64,000 bases of DNA from Mesocentrotus franciscanus (GCA_037976565.1 CP137679.1:32121764-32185763), one strand, 5' to 3'; numbered from the stretch's first letter, positions 1 to 11,141 are shown. Program-made: numbers and translations. Notes: generated by a model not told the origin, from the sequence alone.

Positions 1-800
1 ACCCAAGTTTGGCGGTAATCCATCAATCGGTTCTTGAGATAACACGATCACGAGCTATTTTGCATACATAATGAGCCCTGTGACCTTTGACCTCGTGACC
101 CCAAAATCTAATCAGTTCATTAGCTCTGCAAGATACATACATGACCCAAGTTTGGCGGTAATCCATCAATCGGTTCTTGAGATAACGCGATCACGAGCTA
201 TTTTTGCATACATAATGAGCCCTGTGACCTTTGACCTCGTGACCCCAAAATCTAATCAGTTCATTAGCTCTGCAAGATACATACATGACCCAAGTTTGGC
301 GGTAATCCATCAATCGGTTCTTGAGATAACGCGATCACGAACTATTTTTGCATACATAATGGGCCCTGTGACCTTTGACCTTGGACCTCGTGACCCCAAA
401 ATCTAATCACTTCATTAGCTCTGCAAGATACATACATGACCCAAGTTTGGCGGTAATCCATCAATCGGTTCTTGAGATAACGCGATCACAAGCTATTTTT
501 GCATACACAATGAGCCCTGTGACCTTTGACCTTTGACCTCGTGACCCCAAAATCTAATCAGTTCATTAGCTCTGCAAGATACATCCATGACCCAAGTTTG
601 GCGGTAATCCATCAATCAGTTCTTGAGATAACGCGATCACGAGCTATTTTTGCATACATAATGAGCCTTGTGACCTTTGACCTTGGACCTCGTGACCCCA
701 AAATCTAATCACTTCATTAGCTCTGCAAGATACATACATGACCCGAGTTTGGCGGTAATCCATCAATTGGTTCTTGAGATAACGCGATCACGAGAACGGG
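1..800. repeat. Tandem repeat, 144-bp then 151-bp period, about 5.5 copies
   Basis: The motif ATGAGCCCTGTGACC recurs at 71, 215, 359, 510 and 661. The first spacings are 144 bp. Later ones are 151 bp because a 7-bp TTTGACC-type segment is duplicated. Because 144 is divisible by three, one frame stays open across copies; that is a by-product and not a gene. Each copy holds adjacent TGACCT half-sites. Confidence 0.9.
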
Positions 801-890
801 ACGTGCGACGTGCACGCGTGCACGCACGTACGGACGGACGGACAACCAGAAAACATAATGCCTCCGGCTACGTTGTAGCGGAGGCATAAA
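1..890. mobile_element. Hairpin-ended element with tandem core repeats (pearl/HINE-like)
   Basis: Seen: about six tandem core repeats (1-800), then an ACGG-rich stretch (about 800-842), then a hairpin made of ATGCCTCCG and CGGAGGCAT around a 12-nt loop (about 858-887), then an A-rich run. A tandem core, an ACGG microsatellite and a terminal hairpin match the layout I know for pearl/HINE (Helentron-related) non-autonomous elements of marine invertebrates. The family assignment is inference. The left end lies outside the window. Confidence 0.5.
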
Positions 891-1007
891 AAAGTGATAT
901 CGCATTGCCAATTTTTATTGACATTATAAAAGTAACAAATCAATGCAATGTAAATGGCACCTAGAGTGTCACTGAATGCCGACCCCGTTGGGTGCGAAGA
1001 AGGAGAA

Positions 1008-1180
1008 GAGAATAGGAGAGGTGGAGAAGATGAGATTGAGGAGGAGGAGAATAAGCAGAAGAAGAAGCAGAAGAAACAGACAGAGAAAAGGAAGAAGCAG
1101 AAGAAGAATATGAAGAAGAAGAAAAAGAAGAAAAAAAAAAAGAAAAAAAAAGAAGAAGAAGAAGAAGAAGAATATGTGTG
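1008..1180. repeat. Purine-rich low-complexity tract (GAA/GAAG)n
   Basis: A nearly uninterrupted run of A and G on the + strand. It yields a Lys/Glu-rich frame on one strand and a Ser/Leu/Phe-rich frame on the other, neither of which is a credible protein. Confidence 0.9.
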
Positions 1181-2189
1181 AGTACAGACTTGAAGTTGAG
1201 AAGTCTAACCGTGAACGAGATGGACCCCATACCAGCTGACAGGTGTAAATCTAACGATCAATTTTTTGAACTTTTATACCGGTAAAATACTCTACTATAA
1301 TACAACATAACATGGGTTATGTTTTGCATATCTGGAATCATGTACCACTATATGGTACATGATTTTCATACTAAAATACATGGACCTTACTTTTAAAGCC
1401 CTTTTTTCTCCTTCTTTTCGAGAGACGACTGCTTAGTTCCCTCCTTCTGATATCAATAAAATAAAAAAGTGTGCGTTGCGGACACTCTACCAGTGACGTC
1501 ATTTAAAGCAGTTGTGCAATATCCGACAGGTGGCTGTCTATATCTCATGTGCAGATAGCCTGCCGCTGACCTATGTTGAAGGGGAATACCGAAGAAAAAG
1601 GAAAGAAGGTTGAATTATACACCCTTTTCAAGCTTAGTGCATAAAAAACACAACAGCGTTTAGTTTATCACTTTAGAAGGTTGCGTTTAAGAGAACGACT
1701 ACTTTGAAAATCGTATTCTAAACCATGTTTGATCGCAAGTTTCGCGAGAATATACGAGCCTTCACGATTGTTTCATCACAAAGCATGACGGCAAATATTT
1801 CTAGTACGGATCGAAGTAGATTTTCACCTTCGCCACGATCAGCTGTTCCATTGCCAACAAAGGGATCTTTATCTTGTCCAATCGACATCATAATCTTGTA
1901 CAGGATCCGTTATTCTGCAGTAATTTTCTTTCATTCCAGTATCATTTGTATGGTAAGAAACCAAAGTTTGTGATTATGTATTTTTATGACGATCCTTCAA
2001 AAAATAAAGCTGATAAAAGGACGTAAAGTGGGCTAATGAGAGTGGGTCCCTTTAGAACGAGTATGTAGTCCCATATGTTCATATGTGTGTGTATGTGTGC
2101 ATTTTGCGTCGGTGCTTTGCTTTTTTAAGCTGCTAAACACTCGTGTTTTAGGTAGAAATTAACCAATGTACAGTAAAATTAGACTTAAC
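1181..2189. other. Non-repetitive spacer, no gene recognised
   Basis: AT-rich sequence without a recognisable domain, tandem repeat or TIR pair. An 82-codon frame at 1,725-1,973 shows no domain, splice context or composition that would support coding. Confidence 0.5.
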
Positions 2190-2389
2190 GGCCCGAATTC
2201 ACAAAGGAGGTTTACATTTAACCCATGGTTTAGAATTAGCGCAAAATAAGCGCAACACAGTCAAGAGGTCCAATATTAGACGCGCGCAAGGCAACGTACG
2301 CTTAATTTGCGCTGATTTTAAACCATGGGTTTTGTAAATGAAGGTTTAAACCATGGGTTAAATGTAAACCTCCTTTGTGAATTCGGGCC
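2190..2389. mobile_element. 200-bp MITE with perfect ~43-bp TIRs
   Basis: Both ends begin GGCCCGAATTCACAAAGG, and the match continues without mismatch for about 43 bp in inverted orientation to an ACCCATGGTTTA motif. The centre has GCGCAAAT-type motifs and no coding capacity. I could not identify a clear target-site duplication, so the superfamily is open. Perfect arms suggest recent activity or strong pairing constraint. Confidence 0.85.
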
Positions 2390-2544
2390 AATGTCTCAGG
2401 ATATATGAATATATACATAATTGATAGTGGAATACTAGAATGGCCGACAATTAATGACTGCAATTAAATGTAAAAGAGGCCATGAAAACGATAGATTTGT
2501 AGATCTGGATCTGGATATAATACTCTGATATTGATAAGCTCAAC

Positions 2545-3325
2545 TTAAAGGGCAAGTCCACTCCAAAAATAACTTACTTTTAATAAAAGCAGAAAAATCA
2601 GACAAACCAATCAAAAAAGTTTGAGCAAAATCGGATAACTAATAAGAAAGTTATGAATTTTTGAAAAAGTATGTAAAACTATGGAACAATGAGAATCACA
2701 ACACAAATTGCCAAGATGGTTATCAGTTTGTGACGTCATGTCCTCACAACTTATCAATTGCTTTATATAGTTTAATCCCATTAATTTCCTTTTATCCCCC
2801 AAAACTTGATTTCCCCATGCCTTTGCCCAGGTTATATGATTTGTATCATATTGCGTGCATGACATTTCCCATTAACTGTTATGAATTTTGAAGAATTGAT
2901 ACTATTTTCTGAATATTGTATTTCATAATTATTGATTTTTATATAAATAGTTTATCAAAATTCAATTTTTCATGATTTAACTGGACAAAAATTACTCTTT
3001 ACATGTATTTGTGCATCCACACAAAAACATATTACTAACAATCTAACTTGGATGCTGGTGTGAAGAAACAAGATTCTTAGGGTGAAAATAGGAAATTTAT
3101 ATTATCAATATAAAGAAAATAATTAGTGGATAGTGAGGACCATACGTCACAGACTCATGAGTGAGTTGCCAATTTGTATAGTGATTTTCAAAGTTTTTCA
3201 TGTCATTAAAAATCATAACTTTCCTATTAGTTATCCGATTTTGCTCAAACTTGTTTTGATTGGTTTGTCTGATTTTTCTGGTTCTATTGAAAGTAAGTTA
3301 TTTTTGGAGTGGACTTGGGCTTTAA
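2545..3325. mobile_element. ~780-bp MITE with ~110-bp imperfect TIRs and TTAA at both ends
   Basis: The left end reads TTAAAGGGCAAGTCCACTCC and the right end is its near-exact inverse (GGAGTGGACTTGGGCTTTAA). The inverted match runs on past ATAACTTAC and the ATCGGATAACTAATA segment, with weaker pairing further in. TTAA at both outer edges fits a piggyBac- or Kolobok-type target, but it is also part of the symmetric end, so this is not proof. AT-rich, no transposase. Confidence 0.75.
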
Positions 3326-3447
3326 GCATCTACATGGGTCTGCATGATCTAGTGTTGAAGAAGTGATAAGGGTTCTTTTGTTACTGTTATTCTTGTGGTC
3401 ACAAACTTAAACTTGATTGCCTTTTCCCTTATATTTAATAGTTGCAG

Positions 3448-3864
3448 CATCATCGAACACTATGGCCGATGAATCAGAAGATGATGTAGATTTTACGAGG
3501 GAGCTCATTTCACAATGGACAACAGAAGGGGGGAACTCAAGCTCGGAAATCGAGGAGACACATTGCCCGGGTGTTCACTGCCACGATGCTGGGGGTAGCT
3601 GTTCAGCCATCCGAGGTAGAGAGGATGAGATCGAGGGCAAAGACATATAGAGAGCTCCTGGTCTACAATGACCAGATATTTTCCGACCCCATGAGTGAAC
3701 TGGACGATGGATGGATTGGGGAGGAGAAAGGCATGCAGAACAGGCCGCCTACTATGTATAGAGACATTTGTGTGTACCTACTGGATAAGGACCCTGCATC
3801 ACTAGAGGGAAGAATAATGAGAGACTACAAAGAGAGGAGGACAGATAGTTATTTTGCCTTGTGA
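3448..3864 (+). CDS. Terminal coding exon of an unrecognised protein, frame broken once
   Basis: Seen: a pyrimidine-rich stretch and AG (ending 3,447) precede an open region. From ATG at 3,462 one frame gives an acidic segment (MADESEDDVDFTRELISQW). From about 3,550 the sensible reading moves to a second frame (RHIARVFTATMLGVAV, then an Arg/Glu-rich helix-like stretch, then PPTMYRDICVYLLDKDPASL) ending at TGA 3,862-3,864. Base composition is clearly richer in GC than the flanks, and a polyadenylation signal lies about 255 bp downstream. I do not recognise the family. It could be the last exon of a gene whose upstream exons lie before the window, or a retro- or transposon-derived pseudogene. 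The shift near 3,545-3,570 is either a sequencing error or a real lesion. The ATG may be internal. Confidence 0.4.
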
Positions 3865-4120
3865 AAAAGTTAGATTTAGCCCCTAAAAAGCATTCCTTCG
3901 GGTATCAAATGACGACAGGTGAAAACCTCACAATTGTAGAATCATTATCTGTATTGTGATTTCCAAACCATGTGACAGGTCTGAGGTCAATGGTGTATGT
4001 TATAAAGGTATTGTTAAATGTGTTTGCATTAAATGTGGTGCTACTTCCTCATAGGATGTCAACTTATATGCATTGCATTAAACTTGTTGATATTCATCTC
4101 ATGGTTATATTTATTTTATA

Positions 4121-4126
4121 AATAAA
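4121..4126 (+). promoter_or_regulatory. Putative polyadenylation signal AATAAA
   Basis: AATAAA within TATAAATAAAATC, about 255 bp after the stop codon at 3,864. Its position suits the 3' end of the preceding exon. AT-rich DNA gives many chance matches. Confidence 0.35.
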
Positions 4127-4284
4127 ATCAAACAACACAGATAGTGTTTTAGATGAGTACTAAGCAATCATAACTGTGTGTAGGACACTGTGTTGATGTT
4201 ATTCAGGATTTATACTAGAGATGAAGGTCAAACAAACCCGATGTTTAAAATATTCATAGAAACAGAGAGGGGCACCGAGAGAAA

Positions 4285-4343
4285 TGTAGACGCCTAATGA
4301 AAGAGAAAGAGTGATAATGAGAGATGAGAAAGAGAGAGGGGGA

Positions 4344-4375
<32 letters not shown>

Positions 4376-4500
4376 GAGAGAGAGGGAGAGACATGGATGA
4401 GAGGGAGAGAGAGAGAGAGAGAGCAAGAATTAGGAGGTGTGGAGAGGAAGATCGTTTGCCATTGTCATGTTCGTCTATCTCTCTTTCTCTCTCTCTCTGT
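4285..4500. repeat. (GA)n-rich then (CT)n microsatellite
   Basis: Interrupted GAGA tracts from about 4,300 to 4,425, then CTCTCT at about 4,475-4,498. Open frames on both strands here are pure low-complexity artefacts. Confidence 0.9.
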
Positions 4501-4592
4501 AATGATAACCCCTCTAGTATATCTGTAAAGCGCTTAGAGACATCATAGATGTATTAAGCACTGTATAAAAGCGGAATATAATTTTTATTAAC
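4500..4592 (+). mobile_element. LINE/SINE 3' tail with 'GTAAAGCGCTT...ATT' motif
   Basis: The order TAAAGCGCTTAGAGACATC, GTATTAAGCACTGTATAAAAG and an AT-rich tail is the typical 3' end of CR1/L2-group LINEs and of SINEs that borrow it in marine invertebrates. No upstream body is recognisable. A CCT/ATC microsatellite follows (about 4,628-4,680). Confidence 0.5.
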
Positions 4593-5436
4593 TATTATCA
4601 ATCTTTTCTCCATCGACTCTTTATATAATCCTCCTCCTCCTGTTCTCCTTCATCATCATTACCATCATCATCATCACCATCTCAAACTGTATTAATAAAT
4701 CTATATGACTCATTAGATTGATCAATACAGTTCTTATAAGATAAGTAAAAGTAGGCACAAATATCTGCAAAACCAAGGTAATTTTCACCAACAAAAGTTG
4801 TAAGTTCCATTAGTTACTTATTTGTAATCAACATTGATTCATTAAATTGTTTATCCAACCATTTGAAAGTATCATACAGCAGGGTTTACAAAATGTTGCG
4901 TGAATGTAGTGCAGTGTAGTGTTGAGCCGATTGTGAACCACTTTTTACCCTGAAACTTTCTCCCCCGATTTTCTTTATTTAGATCTAATTTTCTGATTTA
5001 TAAATCAGATAGAAAAATACTATGTCTATTTTTCTTCTTTGTACAGTTATCAAATTTTTTATGACTTATTTCCAAATGCGAAATTTACGGACTTACGTAT
5101 ATGAGTTATCCAATTTTTATCTCAGAACCAATGAAACGGTCCGTACATGCATTCGAACTGGTAATCTATGACATGACCCGGCCGATATATTTCCGGGTCA
5201 ACTTACCAAAACAATGCCAATGGCCAATCAGAACAATCGGTTTGATATTGGGTTTATGAATATTCAAATATCACTGGGTCAAGCCGGGCCGACTCGTACA
5301 TAGCTATTGGACATTCGAAAAGAAAAAATGAATATTCATAAACTCAAACCAAGATGGCTGACAACAAATCATGTTGACTACAAGACTTTCTCGAATTAAT
5401 CATTAATTTAGGATCTAAATGAGCAAGCTATCGTAA
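4593..5436. other. AT-rich spacer, no gene recognised
   Basis: A short trinucleotide microsatellite near 4,628-4,680, otherwise sequence without long frames, TIR pairs or conserved motifs that I recognise. Confidence 0.5.
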
Positions 5437-6494
5437 CACGTAGAACTTTAGCTTACAGCCAGCGCATGCGCAGAACGTTCATCCGATCTTGGTTTCATTT
5501 TTGTAATTTGGCGCCTACATGTAGCCTCACCGACATGGGCCCTTTAGATTGGCTATTGCTGGCTCCCATAGGCTCTATGTTATAAGATATTAGTGTGAGG
5601 AGATGGCTTGCGTTTTCCGTTTTTACCGATACCAAAATTATGATATTTCAGTCAAACCCTCTATTTGTTACAATTTGTTCAGCGTCAAAATTTATGCAGC
5701 CAACTTCTCGTATAGTTTTCACGCATGCACGATACACGCCATAAACCATACAAGAAGTTTGCATAATTTTTGACTGATAGCTTCAGTTTGAGGTGCAGAG
5801 CTATAGCGTAGAGACGGTACTGAGCGACGACGTCGACATCGAGGACCTAAAGGGCACGTAGAACTTTTACCATTCCCCAATGTACAGTGAGTTTACGCGC
5901 TCTGATTGGCCGATACGCTAGGTGGCTTCGAATTTAAGTGAGAGAGGGCCTACTTAAGTCGCGCTTAAGTTAAGCGCGACTTGTGTTCAATGGCAAAGTC
6001 AATACGAAATATTACGTCGCACCACAGAGATTTTGACACGACGTGCTTTAAACAGGTGACGCATTTCACACATAGGTGACGCACACACGAAATTGCACAC
6101 ACATAAAATAGAAAAATCAACGAACATTTCAGTACAACTCGCAAGTTTGTACCTTAAATATGACGAAAATGAGAATTTTTCAAACTTAAGACTTAGTTAA
6201 GTAAGACTTAAAACTTAAGTCAAATACTTAACTTTTCAAGGACGCTGATAAAATTGTAACAAATAGAAGATTTGAATGAAATATCATAATTTTGGTATCG
6301 ATAAAAACGGAAAATCGCAAGCCATCTCCTCGCACTAATGTCTTATAACATAGAGCCTATGGGAGCCAGCGATAGCCGATATAAAAGGCCCATGTCGGCT
6401 GGCTAGGCGCTAAATTACGAAAATGAGCTGAGACGGGAGGAATGTAATGCGCAGGCGCTGGCTGTATCGCCGATATAAGCTAAAGTTCTACGTG
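5437..6494. mobile_element. ~1.06-kb foldback element with ~250-bp imperfect inverted arms
   Basis: Left end CACGTAGAACTTTAGCTTA (5,437) is repeated inverted at the right end (up to 6,494). The arms also share a segment around GACATGGGCC, CCCATAGGCTCTATG and GAGATGGC (5,540-5,610 against 6,320-6,405) and a downstream AAATTATGATATTTCA motif. A third, internal CACGTAGAACTTT lies near 5,855. No coding capacity. Confidence 0.7.
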
Positions 6495-7260
6495 AAGGGA
6501 GGATTCCCGATGTCGGATGTGATCCAAATTCAGGTGGAAAATGCGATATAAAAAATTGGGCTAAAATTCCTTTGCTAAGATTGGATATGAAACTGCTCAA
6601 AAAATGGATACGAAACTACACTAGCGCCGAATCATTCTAGGTCTATTTTAGGTGTCACCAATTGTCACTAAAATTCTAAAGACAAACTGGTACATCACAA
6701 AGTATCGATTTTGAGTGAAATCAGTTTAGTTTTGTAGTTGTACAGTGGTGTTTGAAATGTTGAGATCAATAAAACAGGTTTTATTACACAGCCAGGATAG
6801 CGATGCAACTATGTGTGCTTAAATATGTAGATCTATAGACTCTACTCTAGTACAACTTGTAAGTTGTACTGTTGTACTAGGCCTACTAGGCCTAGACCCT
6901 ATAGAGGTCTAGGCCTATACATATTTTAGCACATGTGGGACTGGAGTTAAGAAAGGGGATCGCAAGGGGACATTATTTACATAGAAATACATGTTGTGCG
7001 ATGAAGATCATATTTTTCATGGTTTCTAATAAATATATATTAAGACTTGAACAGCACTTGGCACTTTGTGTCACCACTAGGATATTATAAAGGGTAGAAT
7101 TTACTAAACTCACCATTGCCTGTTCTTGGTGATTATATAATCGTGACGTCAGCTCAGCTATTTAACAGCTAGCTAGCTATGCTCCGCGAATCCCGCTAGC
7201 GCTGGCCACCCCCGTACCATACCGTACCTTTGCACCTCCCGTCCCCTTTCCAGCAAAACT
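6495..7260. other. Spacer, no gene recognised
   Basis: Contains only short local palindromes around TAGGCCTAGAC/GTCTAGGCCTA near 6,885-6,915. Confidence 0.5.
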
Positions 7261-7766
7261 TAAAGGTATTACAAAGTTTTGGTATGGGGTCATGAATTTG
7301 GTTCAAATGAACATATTGGAAGCATATACGATTTTACAATATTCAATGATCGTTGTCGCGGTTGAAATCGAGTCTAAAGTGATGAAATTGTAAATAATCA
7401 ACTCTTTATGTTGTATAGCGCCCTCTCAAGACTGATATCACTTTAGCTTTAAAACAATGTTTCTGTACTACAATCGACCAATTTGCTATTCCCGTTTGGA
7501 AATTATATATCAGAACTGCACATTCTGAGATTTTCAGGGTCGCAGCTACAATGGAATGGCCTTAGGCGCTATTTGAAATATTTGAAATTTACCGAGAGCA
7601 CCGGTAAATTTTGATTATTCAAGTTGCTCGAAAGCAGAAGTATTTTAGGGGCTATTTTTTTAGTACCTATAATACATCCACAAGGGCATCGAAATATATC
7701 AAAAATTCAAAGAATTACTGCTATCCATCCAATTTCAAAATTTCCCAAAACTATGCATTACCTTTA
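7261..7766. mobile_element. 506-bp element with short TIRs (TAAAGGTAWTRCA)
   Basis: The left end is TAAAGGTATTACAAAGTTTT. The right end is the inverse of TAAAGGTAATGCATAGTTTT. The body is found again, inverted, at about 24,274-24,702. The second copy shares the internal landmarks GAGCACCGGTAAATTTTG, GTTTGGAAATTATATATCA and ATCGTTGTCGCGGTTG. Non-coding. Confidence 0.65.
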
Positions 7767-8124
7767 CATGGTCTAACTACAAAATTGTGTTCCTAGTTTT
7801 GCCCCACCCCGGCACAAATTTTGACACACACAAAAAAAACACACTCTTCTTTCTTAATTATTCATTTTTTTCCCCTTCCTTTTTTCCCCTGTTTTTCTTA
7901 CTTTTTGTCTGTATGAGGGGATTTAGGAGGGACAGAATATGCAGTGACCGCCCCCTTTCCCCTTTGGCGGCCTAATTTAAAAAGAGGGGGGAGGGCAGAT
8001 CGCGACGGAAGTAATGACGAGAGAAGAAAGGGAAGAAAGAGCTAGAAAAGAAGGCAAATGAGAAGAAAAGAGGAAAATGAGAGAGATCGAGAGAGAAGAA
8101 AAATGAAAAGAAAAGCAAAAAACA

Positions 8125-8715
8125 GTGCCTCCCACTTTTTCAAGTACCCCAAAAGTGCCCTTTTAACTTTGTAAGAAGTGCCCCTTTTTACATAGGAAAA
8201 GTGCCCCTTTTACTTTGATAAGTGTCCCTATTACTTTGTAAAAGTGCCCCTTCCCCTTTTGATCTCTGATAAGTGCCCTTTTTATTTTGAAACGTGCCCC
8301 TTTTCCTTCGAAAAGTTCCCATTCTCCTTTGCAATAAGTTTCCATTTTCCATTCTCATAATTAAGTGCCCTTTTTAATCTCTAGTAAGTGCCCCTTTTCA
8401 GGTACGAGAAGTGCTCCTTTTCACGTTTGATAAGTGCCCCCTTCCTCTGATAAATTCTCTTTTAACAAAGATACGTGCCCCTATTCCTTTCTAATGAGGG
8501 ACCTATCCACTTTTCATAAATGCCCCTTTTCACCTCTTATAAATGCCCCTATCAAAACCTGGTAAGGCCTCTTTTCAGGTGTGTAGTGCCCCATTTTCAC
8601 CTCTGATAATTACCCTTTGTACTTTGACACGTGCTCCTTTTCTTTTTTAATAAGTGTCTTATTCCTTTCGATAAGGGTCCCCTTTCCTGTCATTATTAAA
8701 CGTGCCCCTAATTTA
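8125..8715 (+). repeat. Degenerate ~25-30-bp minisatellite 'AAGTGCCCCTTTTCACCTCTG'-type
   Basis: More than 15 imperfect repeats of GTGCCCCTTTT followed by a variable ACTTTGATA- or CACCTCTGAT-like piece. The inverted counterpart is at 22,330-23,030. Confidence 0.85.
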
Positions 8716-9299
8716 AAGGGACTAAGAGTGATTTCCCCCAAAGCTCGCTCGCATTTATAGATGATATAATTATTATGTTACTTATCAAAGGTCTGTTCAG
8801 TCTTCCGTTATGAGAATGTGCTTATAACCCCATCAGGATTGGGTTTTTCATATAAGATGTAATTTTTACGAACTGAGACCTCACAAATAAAGGCTTCTTA
8901 CAAAAATTTCCTCGCTCGCTTCGCTCGTTCGCAAATGAATATTCAGACCACCACACCCAACTGCAAAGTATGATGCTAATAAGCAATATTTTGTGTGATG
9001 AATAAACAGAAACAAATATTGAAATCGTCCCTGATAATGTTATCACAATGTAAAGGTATATATACCAATGTCTAAATTTTTTTTATATTTTCGCTTTGAG
9101 ATTTCTTTTTGTAAGGTGCCCTTTTTTCCCTTTTCTTGTTGGTGCCCCCCACTTTGGAAGTCGCTCGGCCGCCCCTATAGATAGGTAGGAAACTCCACCC
9201 CCGCAAGTTATGCGTCATGCGTGCATCAATGCACAAATCAGTTTGGGATCGGGGGCGAATCGGAAGCGGTCCTCCCTTCTTCCTTTTTTGGTGGCCTTC

Positions 9300-9440
9300 A
9301 AGAAAAAAGGAAAAGTGAAAAAGAGAGAGTGACGGCAGAAAAATGAGAATAGAAATTGAAAAGAAAGTAAAAGAGAAGAAGATAGAGAAAGAGAGAGAGA
9401 GAGAGAGTGTGTGTGAGAGAAAAAAGGAAAGTAAAAAGAA
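9300..9440. repeat. GA/GT-rich microsatellite
   Basis: Purine-rich AAGAGAGA tract ending in a short GTGTGTGTGAGAG run (about 9,395-9,420). Confidence 0.85.
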
Positions 9441-9609
9441 TATGAAACTTAAATATACACATAATCACATTGCCGATGAGTTGACTTGACATGTGCCTAC
9501 GCAGACTTCGGACGTAAATAGAACAGTACAAAACAGTACAAAAACAGTTCTATTCAATTGAAGAGAGACGATTAAAATGAAATGATAGGGGCTATGTGAA
9601 TTTGAAGGA

Positions 9610-9970
9610 GAACATTTCGGAGAAAATTACAATTTCCATCGCTCGTGACGGATATCAAGAATGTTCAAAATTGTTAAAAACTGACGATCTTCCGGGGGCT
9701 CCTCCCCCTGGACCCCCGACAGGGGCCTAAGGCGGGCCCGTGAACCCCATCCGTACAGACAGAAGTGATTCCAAGACAAACGTTATTTGTATAAAATTGT
9801 CCTTATATGAGAGATGTGTGTTTCTATCGCTCAAGGCGACTATCTTGAAGGTTCTGAATTGCTAGAGAGCGTCCTTGAGAGCGTCCGAGGGCTCCGCCCC
9901 TAGACCCCCAGAAGGGTTTGCGTTTACGCACTCGTAGTGCGGCCGCGCCACCAACCTACGGAAAATCCTG
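9610..9970. repeat. Two diverged copies of a ~190-bp repeat with GGGCTCCKCCCC core
   Basis: Copy 1 (about 9,615-9,740) and copy 2 (about 9,790-9,960) share CATCGCTCGTGACGG/CTATCGCTCAAGGCG, a GGGGCTCCTCCCCCTGGACCCCC-like GC-rich core and a following GGGGC or AAGGG segment. Such short GC-rich hairpin cores are common in element termini. The family is not recognised. Confidence 0.4.
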
Positions 9971-10692
9971 GATCCGCTGATGGAATGGGGGCTACAACCC
10001 ATCCGTTCCTCTCTTGCGACAGAAGTAAGAGATCAATTATGCATGTGATCAGGATGGATGCACCTGAAAATTTGATAAGCTTTATTAGGTAAGATAAAAT
10101 AAGATAAGATCAGATATTTATTCGTCTTTCTTTCAAATGTCACATAGAGCATAATATTAGATCATTACACATTTACAATGCAAAACAAATTATGGCAATG
10201 ATTTAATTTAAAAAAAGAACTAAAAGAAAGACGAGGAGACCCTGGTAAAAGCAGACCTTGTAAGTTTTAGGGTCCCCTCTGGACCAAATGATTGGTTGGT
10301 ACATAAATAGGCAACAAGATAAACATGATGGGAGTATATATTTGTGACTACCTAAGAAAACATTAAGAAAAAAGTGGTATAAGAAACAAGAAGTGTACAC
10401 AAAAACGGGAGACTAGACTAGACAAGACGGGAGAAAAGAGAGAAAATGTGAAAATGAATAAAAGACTACAGCACATCGACAATAGGCACAGCACACAACG
10501 GGCAGAAGACAACAGGGGGAGGGAATAAAAGGCTGAAAATCTGAAAATATTCAGTTAGACACATAATATCAAGAAGGAGAAATTTTACATCTATAGTACT
10601 ACATTATAATACATAAGATCTAGGCACCAAAATAACTACAGAAATGAACTACTCTATGAGTCACAGTATTTATCGAGATGATAAACATTTAA
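9971..10692. other. AT-rich spacer, no gene recognised
   Basis: Contains an AAGATAAGATAAGATA-like run at about 10,090-10,120 and possible reverse-oriented LINE tail sequence, too weak to assign. Confidence 0.4.
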
Positions 10693-10804
10693 AGTGCTTC
10701 CTTGCAGAAATAAAGTGAGTCCTGATCCTAAAGTGCATTCTTGCAATTAAAACGTGCTTCCTTGCAGTTTTAAAGTAGACATTTATTGATTTTAAATATT
10801 TATT
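10693..10804 (+). repeat. Left ~112-bp terminal inverted repeat
   Basis: Starts AGTGCTTCCTTGCAGAAATA and ends in TTTAAATATTTATT. Matches the right TIR (21,327-21,437) in inverted orientation at roughly 94-95% by eye. Confidence 0.85.
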
Positions 10805-10965
10805 TAATTTGTATCATTGCATAAGGAAAGGTTAAATTGAACAAGGTTATCGAAATTTCCCGTTTTAGAATTGATAATAAATCGTTACTTTGAATGTTTT
10901 CAAACGGGAAATTTCGATAACCTTGTTCAAAAATTTAACCTTCCCTTATGCAATGATACAAATTA
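10805..10965. repeat. Foldback, ~62-bp arms
   Basis: Arms 10,805-10,866 and 10,902-10,965 pair through ATCATTGCATAAGG, GAACAAGGTTATCG and AAATTTCCCGTTT. Unit 1's CTAG end abuts the right arm directly. Confidence 0.85.
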
Positions 10966-10976
10966 AACTAGACATT

Positions 10977-10999
10977 TAATTCGTCATGGGGACGAATTA
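10977..10999 (-). repeat. Unit 3'-end hairpin (9-bp stem, 5-nt loop)
   Basis: TAATTCGTC / GACGAATTA with loop ATGGG (ATGAG, ATGGA or ATCAG in other units). The same hairpin, 5 nt from CTAG, marks all 14 intact unit ends in the window. The loop varies while the stem does not. Confidence 0.9.
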
Positions 11000-11068
11000 G
11001 GTGGTCTGTCTTCAATTCTTATGATCAGTGAAAGGTCATGAAGAAAAAAAAGTGAAGAATTTTTTTTG

Positions 11069-11141
11069 GGAGACGCCCGGACTCGAACCAGGGATCTCGA
11101 GGTCGGAAATCAAGTGTGTTACCGATATATCAAAACATTTC
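11069..11141 (-). pseudogene. tRNA-derived module, type 1
   Basis: Read on the minus strand: an A-box-like TGATATATCGG and a perfect B-box GGTTCGAGTCC closed by a 5-bp T stem (CCTGG/CCGGG). An anticodon-like stem CTTGA/TCGAG carries a 9-nt loop. The 5' acceptor strand does not pair with GCGTCTCC, so no functional tRNA is expected. A T7 run about 20 bp downstream could end Pol III transcription. Confidence 0.65.

Larger units (their letters stand above)
7261..9180 (+). mobile_element. Composite ~1.9-kb repeat, copy 1
   Basis: Three blocks in order: the TIR element (7,261-7,766), a 'GTGCCCC' minisatellite (8,125-8,715), and a conserved block (8,730-9,180) with the GCTCGCTTCGCTCG palindrome. 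The same blocks occur in reverse order and complement at 21,830-24,702, so they form one dispersed unit. No transposase is visible. Confidence 0.6.

Noticed and set aside
71..406. In-frame 48-residue protein repeat at the window start.
   Set aside because: A 144-bp tandem repeat is divisible by three, so any frame without a stop repeats. Later 151-bp copies break it.
10977..11010. Hammerhead ribozyme, because of ATGAGGACGAA resembling the CUGAUGAG...GACGAAA core.
   Set aside because: No stem II, no third stem, no cleavable GUC in the right place. The motif is fully explained by the simple hairpin. The ACTGATGA minisatellite at 16,110-16,260 likewise lacks the GAAA partner.
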